Below, piece by piece: positions 57,232 through 64,000 of a stretch of DNA of 64,000 bases (its first letter is position 1; each line of letters starts with the position of its first letter). The position numbers and the translations under genes are program-made. The notes below the pieces were generated by a model. It was not told the DNA's origin and did no database searches. It saw only the letters and a program-made list of their open reading frames with translations. Source of the DNA: Novosphingobium sp. KA1. GTDB taxonomy: Bacteria > Pseudomonadota > Alphaproteobacteria > Sphingomonadales > Sphingomonadaceae. The stretch covers positions 558,001-622,000 of the forward strand of contig NZ_CP021248.1 in NCBI RefSeq assembly GCF_017309955.1. Direction: 5' to 3'.

Positions 57232-57594
57232 GTGACGGACCATATAAAGGTGAACAGGACGGGCGGTATTCTGACGCTCATCATGAACCGTCCCGACAAG
57301 AAGAATGCGCTGACCGACGCCATGTACGGCGTGCTTGCCGATCAGATCGAGGCGGCTCGCAACGACCCGGCCATCCGGGTTGTCGTCTTACGTGGAGAGG
57401 GCGATATGTTCACCGCCGGCAACGATGTCATGGAATTCGCATCGAGCAAGCCAGGCGGCCTGACCAATGTCCTCCGCTTCATTCAGGCGATCGCCGAGAC
57501 GGACAAGCCGCTGATTGCCGCTGTGCAGGGACGGGCGGTTGGCGTCGGCACGACCATGGTCATGCGCCGCTGCTTGACGAACCTGAGGCATTAG
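57232..57594 (+). pseudogene. enoyl-CoA hydratase/isomerase, truncated
   Basis: GTG 57232 gives the crotonase N-terminus (ILTLIMNRPDKKNALTDAMY, then VLRGEGDMFTAGNDVMEFA and PLIAAVQGRAVGVGTTM). The normal family has about 260 residues; here only about 113 are homologous, then an abrupt RRCLTNLRH end. In another frame the sequence just after reads EPEALEIIQDFLGRF (to TAG 57650), possibly the C-terminal tail after a large internal deletion. Non-functional. Confidence 0.75.
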
Positions 57595-57952
57595 AAATCA
57601 TCCAGGATTTCCTTGGCAGATTTGCGCCATCGGTTGACGAAGGAAGCTAGCTCGCCTCGTGTCAGATGTCATTCATTCAGTTGAACTGCCAGCTTTCGTG
57701 TTTCTTGCGGATTAACGGCGACTGATTGCTCTTCGTCACTGCAGGACGCCTTTTTCCGGCACCAAAGCCCTCGCTCTTGCCCGAAGCCGTCTCCAAGCCC
57801 TCGCGCAATATTATTCCATCAGCACCGACGAGGCCGATCCTCAATTTTTTTGGGGTTCTTGTCCGAATAATAGCGTTTTTACTCGGAATTGGAACATCCT
57901 ATTTCTACTGCAGACGAGGAAATCCTCGCAATCCTAACAGGGAGAGGAAATC
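57595..57952. other. 358-base region before the TonB receptor
   Basis: After the crotonase remnant the first part is degenerate. The later AT-richer part (57845-57945) probably holds the promoter and GGGAGAGG ribosome binding site of the receptor. No intact gene. Confidence 0.45.
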
Positions 57953-60205
57953 ATGAAAAAGATGCTATATTCCGGCCTATCAGGCTTCGGCTTGGCAGTA
58001 AGTCTTTGTGCAGCACCTGCATTTGCTCAGGAAGATGCTCAGGTCGCGGGGCGCAGTCGCGACACCGATGCCTTGCTCGGCGAAATCGTTGTGACGGCAA
58101 CAAAGCAGGCCGGGGGGACCAACGCCCAGAGAGCACCTGTGGCGATCTCGGCCTTTGGTGAAGATCAGCTCCGTGCGATGCAGATCAAGGATATTTCCCA
58201 GATCGCCTTCAAGGCCCCCAATGTTTCGATGGATGACGTCGGAACCACGAAGGGTGTTGCGAACTTCAGCATCCGCGGCCTCGGCGTAAATTCCTCGATT
58301 CCCTCCATCGATCCGGCCGTGGGCACCTTCGTGGACGGTATCTATCAGGGCATCAATGGCGGTGTCGTCTTCGACGCCTTTGACCTCAAATCGGTCGAAG
58401 TGCTCCGTGGCCCCCAGGGAGTCCTCTTCGGTCGAAATGTCACGGGCGGTGCAGTTCTCGTCAACACTACGGATCCCTCCGACACACTGAAATATGATTT
58501 CAAGGCCTCTGCCACGTCGGGCCTGCGAGGGACCGGCGGCAGCTATACCGTTTCCGGCGTGGTGCGTGGACCGTTGGTAAAAGATGTGTTGTCGGCCAAA
58601 TTGGGTGTTTACTATAACAAGGATGATGGCTGGTTCGAGCGTACTGTCGGCGCGCGCAAGGAGGATTTTGGCGAGTCCCGCACCTGGCTGTTGAGAGGCG
58701 GCCTCAAGTTCACGCCCTCGAGCGATCTGTCGGTGCTGGTCAAATATGAGCATGGTGACTCGCACGGCGACGGGCCGGCAGGCCAATCCCACACGAACGG
58801 GGATGGGGTTCCGGGAGCATGGGGCAATTTCAGCCGCGATAGCTTCGGCTTCTCGATTGACGAACCCGGCTTCTATGATTCCAAATGGGATCAGGTGAGC
58901 GGCGAGATCAATCTTGATGTTGGTCCCGGCACCATCACGAACATCGCCGGTTATCGCCGCTACAAGCAAGAGGCTCTGTCCGATATCGATTCAAGTCCGA
59001 GGGATCTTTTCCACGCAAATATCGACGTTAAGCAGCACCAATTTTCGGATGAGCTACGTTTCAACGGAGATGTTACAGACGATATCGAACTCACGACCGG
59101 ATTTTTTTACTTCACTCAGAAGATTTATTATAACGAGCATCGCCGGCTCCTTGGAGGCGCCCGTCATCAATATGGTGGGGGGTATCAGGACCAGGAGACA
59201 TTTGGTCTGTTCGCTAATGTGGATTTCAAGCTCACAGATGCTCTTACGATCAGCCCCGGTTTGCGTTGGTCCCATGAACGAAAGGACGACAAGATCGCTT
59301 CGCTTTCAGCGAATGTAAACAAGCCCTGCGACATCATCGATGGTACCTGCCCTTACGACTTTACGGGCAAGGTTTCGAAGGGCAGTTGGTCCCCTCGCTT
59401 GGGTATCCAGTATGAAATTTCGCCGACCGTTAGAAGCTATGCCAACTATGCGCGGGCATATCGTGCCGGCGGCTTCAACTTTCGCAACACCGCAACCGAT
59501 CTGGCGAATTTTGGCCCTGGGCCCTTCCGCGACGAAAAAGTCGATTCCTGGGAACTGGGTTTCAAGACGGAGCCGTTCGGCCGTGCGCGCTTCAATGTGG
59601 CGGCATTCTATATGAAAATTGCCGACATGCAGCGCGAGGTGAATTTGTCGGATCCTGTTTCGGGCGTGGTGCAGGTGATCAAAAATACGGCTGATGCGAG
59701 AATCATGGGTATCGAAGCCGACGCGACGATCCCACTTGCGGAGGGTGTTGTTCTTGAGGGATCTGCCGGCTACACGGACGGAAAATATACTAATGTCATT
59801 TTCGATCTCAACGGCGACGGTCTCGTAAACGGGGCGGACAAGGATCTCGATATCCCACGTCTCGCTCCTTTCACGGCAAATATCGGCCTTTCTGTGGAAA
59901 GAGATCTGCCAGCAGTTGGGACGACAACGCTCCGGGTGGGGTATTCGCATCGCGACAGCTCGGCTTATACCGATAACAATCGCGGTCAACTCAATGCTGC
60001 CGACCGGATCGATGCGAGCTTGGCCTTCCACGTTCTCGATGACAGGGGGACCATTACAATATTCGGTCAAAACCTCACAAACGACGTGCAGATCGGCGGG
60101 GATACCCAGTTGCCGGCACGGCTCGGACCTGTCCCCCTGGGTGGCACATTCTCGCCGCTCTCAAAAGGGCGCGTGTTTGGTGTTGAGCTTCGCTTCTCGA
60201 ACTAA
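57953..60205 (+). CDS. TonB-dependent receptor
   Basis: A 750-residue outer-membrane receptor. Signal peptide (GFGLAVSLCAAPAFAQ), TonB box-like EIVVTATKQ, plug domain (VEVLRGPQGVLFGRNVTGGA), long beta-barrel, and terminal aromatic-ended strand GVELRFSN. The barrel sequence is of the sphingomonad type often used for organic substrates rather than siderophores. Next to acyl-CoA ligase genes; may bring in the substrate of this block (inference). Confidence 0.92.
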   Translation: MKKMLYSGLSGFGLAVSLCAAPAFAQEDAQVAGRSRDTDALLGEIVVTATKQAGGTNAQRAPVAISAFGEDQLRAMQIKDISQIAFKAPNVSMDDVGTTKGVANFSIRGLGVNSSIPSIDPAVGTFVDGIYQGINGGVVFDAFDLKSVEVLRGPQGVLFGRNVTGGAVLVNTTDPSDTLKYDFKASATSGLRGTGGSYTVSGVVRGPLVKDVLSAKLGVYYNKDDGWFERTVGARKEDFGESRTWLLRGGLKFTPSSDLSVLVKYEHGDSHGDGPAGQSHTNGDGVPGAWGNFSRDSFGFSIDEPGFYDSKWDQVSGEINLDVGPGTITNIAGYRRYKQEALSDIDSSPRDLFHANIDVKQHQFSDELRFNGDVTDDIELTTGFFYFTQKIYYNEHRRLLGGARHQYGGGYQDQETFGLFANVDFKLTDALTISPGLRWSHERKDDKIASLSANVNKPCDIIDGTCPYDFTGKVSKGSWSPRLGIQYEISPTVRSYANYARAYRAGGFNFRNTATDLANFGPGPFRDEKVDSWELGFKTEPFGRARFNVAAFYMKIADMQREVNLSDPVSGVVQVIKNTADARIMGIEADATIPLAEGVVLEGSAGYTDGKYTNVIFDLNGDGLVNGADKDLDIPRLAPFTANIGLSVERDLPAVGTTTLRVGYSHRDSSAYTDNNRGQLNAADRIDASLAFHVLDDRGTITIFGQNLTNDVQIGGDTQLPARLGPVPLGGTFSPLSKGRVFGVELRFSN

Positions 60206-60223
60206 GTGACAGGATGGAATCTT

Positions 60224-60244
60224 GGGCCGGCATTTTGCCGGCCC
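60224..60244 (+). terminator. hairpin after the TonB receptor
   Basis: Eight-base perfect stem GGGCCGGC/GCCGGCCC with ATTTT loop. No T-run follows, so termination may be partial; it could also be a processing site before the ligase gene. Confidence 0.5.
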
Positions 60245-60279
60245 ATGCCAATTTAAAATCAGACTCAGGATGGTTGAAA

Positions 60280-61875
60280 ATGCCCCCTCAAATCGGAACC
60301 GGCAATCTTGCCGTCTACATCAGGGACTGCTGCACGGAATTTTCCGGGCGCGTGGCGTTCGTTGAGGGGGATCGCGAACTTAGCTATGAAGCCCTGTGGT
60401 TGAAAGCCGGAGCGCTCGCGGGTTTCTTGCGCCAGCAATGCTCAGTAAACCGGGGCGACCGGGTCGCCGTTATGCTGCCTAACATCATGGCTTTTCCGAT
60501 CGCCGTTGCGGGGATCGTGCGTGCGGGCGCAGTCCAGGTGAATATCAATCCCTATTATACCGCGCATGAGTTGAAGCATCTGCTAAATGATTCCGAGGCC
60601 GACGTTATCATCACAACGTCGCTTTCCCTGCCTGCGATCAGAGGGGCCGATGTCCGTTCGATACGATCGGTCATCTTGGTCGACAATTTGCATGAAGAAG
60701 ACTTGCTCTCTCTACCAGCTATCTGGCAGGTCGCCGATTTCGAAGATGCCCTCGGCTCCAAGTTCCCGGCGCCGGATATCGTCGATCATCTGGGGAAGGA
60801 GGATTTGGCGTTCCTTCAATATACGGGAGGGACAACTGGGCTGCCCAAAGGAGCGATGCTTAGCCACGGCAACATCATGGCGAATGTTCGGCAGTTTCAA
60901 GCGATTTGGGGTGAGGAGGATAACGTCAGGCAGATCAACGTCCTGACAGCCATTCCACTTTACCATATATTTGCGCTGACCGTGAACATGATGTGCATGC
61001 TTTCGCTCGGAGCGAAGAATGTCCTCATTCCCAATCCGCGCGATCTGAGGGAGATCTCTGCGCTCTGGCAACGTCACAAGATCAACTTTGTGACTGGGGT
61101 AAACACGTTGTTCAAGGCGCTTGCTGCGGAGCCATCCTTTGCGGAGTTGGACTTTGACCCCAAGCTGCTGGCGATGGGCGGCGGCGCGCCGGTGCAGGAG
61201 GTGGTCTCCTCACGTTGGAAGGCATTGACCGGCAGGCATATTCGAGAAGGCTATGGCCTCTCCGAGACATCGCCTATTCTGACTTGCACACCGTTTGCCG
61301 AGGAACGGTTTCTCGGGAGCATTGGCGAGGTGGTCCCGGGGACCGAACTGGCTATCCGCGACGAGAATGGCGCCGATGTTCCAAGGGGAGAGGTTGGGGA
61401 GCTTTGCGCGCGCGGTCCCCAGGTGATGCAGGGCTATTGGCGACAACCGGCGGCGACATTGCAAGTCATGACGAGCGATGGCTATTTCCGAACTGGAGAC
61501 CTTGCGCGGCAAGATGAAAACGGCCGCTACTATATTGTCGACCGACAGAAGGACATGATTCTCGTGTCCGGCTTCAATGTCTACCCCAATGAGGTGGAAG
61601 TTACCGTCTCGCAACTGGCTGATGTGGTCGAGTGCGCTTGTGTCGGCGTTCCGGACCAAACCACCGGGGAAGCTGTTGTGCTGTTTGTTGTGGGCAGGAC
61701 GCAAAACTTTGATGTGCAGCGCATTCGTGTGCATTGCCGAGAAAATATGGCGGCCTATAAGGTGCCACGTCATATCCATATGATCGAGGAAATGCCCAAA
61801 TCGAGCGTTGGGAAGATCTTGCGACGCGAACTTCGCGAGCGGTTGATCCATGGGAAAGTTATGGAAGAAAGCTAA
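60280..61875 (+). CDS. AMP-binding long-chain fatty acid-CoA ligase-like protein
   Basis: A 531-residue ANL ligase from ATG 60280 (CAGGA upstream); a longer frame from 60214 would run through the hairpin and is unlikely. Motifs: QYTGGTTGLPKGAMLSHGN, GYGLSETSPILTCTP, RTGDLARQDENGRYYIVDRQ, KDMILVSGFNVYPNEVE and the C-terminal SSVGKILRRELRE lysine. Resembles FadD-type enzymes. Downstream of the receptor gene, probably one unit with it. Confidence 0.88.
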   Translation: MPPQIGTGNLAVYIRDCCTEFSGRVAFVEGDRELSYEALWLKAGALAGFLRQQCSVNRGDRVAVMLPNIMAFPIAVAGIVRAGAVQVNINPYYTAHELKHLLNDSEADVIITTSLSLPAIRGADVRSIRSVILVDNLHEEDLLSLPAIWQVADFEDALGSKFPAPDIVDHLGKEDLAFLQYTGGTTGLPKGAMLSHGNIMANVRQFQAIWGEEDNVRQINVLTAIPLYHIFALTVNMMCMLSLGAKNVLIPNPRDLREISALWQRHKINFVTGVNTLFKALAAEPSFAELDFDPKLLAMGGGAPVQEVVSSRWKALTGRHIREGYGLSETSPILTCTPFAEERFLGSIGEVVPGTELAIRDENGADVPRGEVGELCARGPQVMQGYWRQPAATLQVMTSDGYFRTGDLARQDENGRYYIVDRQKDMILVSGFNVYPNEVEVTVSQLADVVECACVGVPDQTTGEAVVLFVVGRTQNFDVQRIRVHCRENMAAYKVPRHIHMIEEMPKSSVGKILRRELRERLIHGKVMEES

Positions 61876-61917
61876 GTTGAATAAGTTGGATGCTGCTGAA
61901 AGCGGATTCGGTTTTGG

Positions 61918-63204
61918 CTAAGATCGAGTGCGATTGGCGTCAGGATCCCAGAAACTCTCGAAGCATAGCTTGTGGAAATCCTCGGTAAACTCTCTCCGAA
62001 TAGAGGCTAGGTCCATTGTCTTGGAGCCTGTCGAAAGAATTCTCACAAGTTTGCCGACGAACAATGCAAAGCCAAGTATGCCGGTAACGGGGGGCAAGCT
62101 TCGCTTCGCCGCAAGTTCAAAGACAGTCTGCCAACCGCGATAGATACCGCGAACGAAGCCCCAGATAGTTTGCCGGAGCTCTGGTCGCCGCGAGGCTTCG
62201 ATCCAGGTCGAAAAAAACGCGAGGTTGAGCGCTGAAAATTCAGTGGCTTCGCGGATGAAAATGGTCGTCGTCACTTCGACCAGATTTTCGAAGGTCACAG
62301 CTTGACGATCTAGGCTTTGCATCACCCCGCGGTAACGCTGCTTGGAATTCTCCACGAGAAGCATGCCCGCCGAAGCAAGCAGTGCATCTGTTGTCCGGAA
62401 ATGATATGCGGGCGCCGTTGCTGTCAGGCCGGCTTTCTCCGCGACTGTTCTGAAGCTGACCTCTGCCGCGCCTTCTGATATCAGAAGGTCGATTGCAGCT
62501 CCGAGGATCAGATTACGGGTACGCTGCGCCTTGTTCGTCGCCGCTGGAGGCTTCGAGGGAGCGGAACATGTCGAGGGGGGCCAAAGGTCCGTGGGTTGGC
62601 CTTCGTGGTTCAGGACCTGGTCGACTTGCTCCTGATCCAGTCGCAGTGCCGTGACAAAAAACAGCAGTCCCATGACCAGATCGATCCCGGAACGAGCTAT
62701 GCGGTGAGGATTGGGCTCTCCAGTAGCCTCAGCGATGTCAGACCATAATTTTGAAATGCTGACGTTCCAGGCTTGGGCGAGAGAAAGGCTTTCCTCATGG
62801 CGCACGGCGTCGAGGGCGATTTCCGCCCAGGCAAGCGTGAGCGTCCGATCTCTGTCTGTTGCATTTCCAACGAGCCGATAGGCGAAGTCACGAAAGCTGG
62901 GGGGCGCGCCCGATCTAAAGCGGGATGCTGCGCGTGCGAATGCGTCTGTATAGCGTTCCAGGATCGCTGAGGATGCGGCGGCCACGAGGCCAAATTTGCT
63001 GGGATAATAATAGTTGACAAGCGCAAGGCTAACTTTGGCACGCGAGGCAACCTGGCGGTAGCTAAGACCGGCGAGGCCCCTGTCAGCCATGACCGTCACA
63101 GTTGCGCGAATGATGCGGGCGCGCGCGTCGCGATCAGATTCATCGGCGCCGGATACCACGCGCTCGCCAAGGGCGGAGACTTGTCTGGCCTTGTTGTAAT
63201 TCAT
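61918..63204 (-). CDS. tandem-domain TetR regulator (two TetR HTH domains)
   Basis: A 428-residue protein from ATG 63204 (AGGAGAGAGAGA upstream). The first TetR domain (IIRATVTVMADRGLAGLSYR, then QVASRAKVSLALVNYYYPSK) and a second one after a Pro/Ser linker (LILGAAIDLLISEGAAEVSF, then RTVAEKAGLTATAPAYHFRT) lie in one chain, each with its own ligand-binding part. Most TetR proteins have a single domain of about 200 residues. Divergent from the SDR fragment, convergent with the ligase gene. Confidence 0.82.
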   Translation of the reverse strand: MNYNKARQVSALGERVVSGADESDRDARARIIRATVTVMADRGLAGLSYRQVASRAKVSLALVNYYYPSKFGLVAAASSAILERYTDAFARAASRFRSGAPPSFRDFAYRLVGNATDRDRTLTLAWAEIALDAVRHEESLSLAQAWNVSISKLWSDIAEATGEPNPHRIARSGIDLVMGLLFFVTALRLDQEQVDQVLNHEGQPTDLWPPSTCSAPSKPPAATNKAQRTRNLILGAAIDLLISEGAAEVSFRTVAEKAGLTATAPAYHFRTTDALLASAGMLLVENSKQRYRGVMQSLDRQAVTFENLVEVTTTIFIREATEFSALNLAFFSTWIEASRRPELRQTIWGFVRGIYRGWQTVFELAAKRSLPPVTGILGFALFVGKLVRILSTGSKTMDLASIRREFTEDFHKLCFESFWDPDANRTRS

Positions 63205-63432
63205 TCTCTCTCTCCTAGCACGGCGGTTCGATTGAGCAACACAACCCACAGCATATCGATTTGCCTTGACGTGAAACTGCATATCTGATTTTTGAGTGAT
63301 CGTACAGGATGAGAGCCAAGGCAGTTTTCTGCGTGATTCTTTTGCAAGTGCCGAACCAGGTCTTGCTGATGTGGGCAGCGAAGGGCTGCGAGTTCGACGA
63401 CTCGTACAGGGCTTGGGCCTTGGAAGGAGTAA

Positions 63433-63942
63433 ATGGTGTCGCTTTTTGATCTTGCCGGCAAAGTAGCGCGTGAGACGGGGGCGTCGCGTGGGATCGACAG
63501 GGCTGTCGTGGAAGCGTTGGCAGAGGCTGGCGCTCGGGTGGCGGTTTCGAGCGGGACGCAGGCGGCATGCGAAGAAGTAGTCGCGACGATCAATGTGGTT
63601 TCGTTGATCGGAGCCATGATCGGGGCCGACAAGATCAGCGCCTATAACATGTCGAAGGCCGCAGACCTTCAGCCTGTCCGCAACCTCGCTGTCGAACCGG
63701 GGGATTCCAATATCCGTGTTAACGCGATTACTCCGGGGGGCATTCGTACTGATTTCGCCAAACCACTTTGGGAAGATCCGGCTGCCGAGTTCAGGCTTTG
63801 CGAAGCACTGCCCCTCGGCAGGATCGGTGAGCCGACCGGTATCGGCGGTGCTGCCTTTTTTCTCGCGTCTCAGGCAGCTCCTTACATCACAGGTCAATCA
63901 ATCATCATTGATGGCGAGGCAACGGTTAGAGGCGTGCATTGA
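63433..63942 (+). pseudogene. short-chain dehydrogenase/reductase with internal deletion
   Basis: ATG 63433 after GGAAGGAG begins the Rossmann fold (MVSLFDLAGKVARETGASRG), but the cofactor loop has Asp in place of the usual third Gly (TGASRGID). After CEEVVATIN it jumps to VVSLIGAMIGADKISAYNMS: about 80 residues with the NNAG motif and most of the catalytic Ser region are missing. YNMSK and the C-terminal half (RIGEPTGIGGAAFFLASQAA, then ITGQSIIIDG) remain. The frame is open but the enzyme should be inactive. Confidence 0.75.
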
Positions 63943-64000
63943 CGTCCTGTCCGTTTACCGGCCTAATCGGAGCCGCACTATGCAGTTGAATTACCATCAG

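Noticed and set aside
61918..63897. 659-residue version of the tandem TetR gene
   Set aside because: The first 230 or so residues have no coding character and overlap the SDR fragment; ATG 63204 has an AGGAGA site and begins a normal TetR domain.

Overview
The window looks like accessory DNA from a sphingomonad-type alphaproteobacterium (Sphingomonas, Sphingobium or Novosphingobium). That is an inference from the high GC, the gene families, the many sphingomonad-style mobile elements and a TonB-receptor/acyl-CoA catabolic block. No rRNA, tRNA or core housekeeping genes are seen, which fits a large plasmid or an integrative element.

1-12.2 kb is plasmid/ICE backbone: the end of an N6-adenine methyltransferase-like gene, an ABC exporter on the other strand, a DUF932 gene, and a nearly complete PRTRC cassette (ParB, E, C, F, B, A, ThiF). 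PRTRC encodes E1-like, E2-like, JAB-peptidase-like and small C-tail proteins, so it resembles a ubiquitin-type conjugation toolkit. A VapBC pair and plasmid hypotheticals follow. 12.65-16.3 kb is an ABC-three-component (ABC-3C) conflict operon whose effector gene is cut by a 262-bp MITE. An IS630-type element follows at 16.4-17.6 kb, then plasmid hypotheticals.

19.8-37.2 kb is a nested mobile region. One PAPS-reductase-family gene (about 304 codons) is broken into three pieces. An IS66 element (19892-25703, 8-bp target duplication CGGCGAAA) sits in it, carrying an extra lipoprotein gene and itself interrupted in tnpA by an IS21 element (22938-25561, 6-bp duplication TTCCTG). Further along the same gene, a 10,665-bp Tn554/RIT-like tyrosine-recombinase transposon (25933-36597, flanked by TGCAGC) carries a CBASS anti-phage operon: CapV phospholipase, DncV-like cyclase, Cap2 E1-E2, and divergent CapW. 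Virtual removal of each element restores the reading frame exactly across its junction.

37.5-44.1 kb returns to backbone: small proteins, a DUF736 protein with an SSB-like tail, a family of DUF2493/SLOG proteins, and several single-gene units each closed by an intrinsic terminator. A scar region with an IS5-family element (44.5-45.35 kb) leads into a catabolic/efflux block at 45.35-63.9 kb. There, a TetR gene, a PQQ dehydrogenase, an acyl-CoA synthetase, an acyl-CoA dehydrogenase and a truncated GST run leftward. Divergently, a thioesterase and a TolC-HlyD-ABC2-ABC2 efflux operon without an ATPase run rightward. A TonB-dependent receptor, a second acyl-CoA ligase, a tandem-domain TetR regulator, and decayed enoyl-CoA hydratase and SDR genes complete it.

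Main points of interest: two separate ubiquitin-like systems in one window (PRTRC and CBASS Cap2), a CBASS operon with defined transposon boundaries and no Cap3, an ABC-3C system inactivated by a MITE, and a tandem family of SLOG-type proteins of unknown role.
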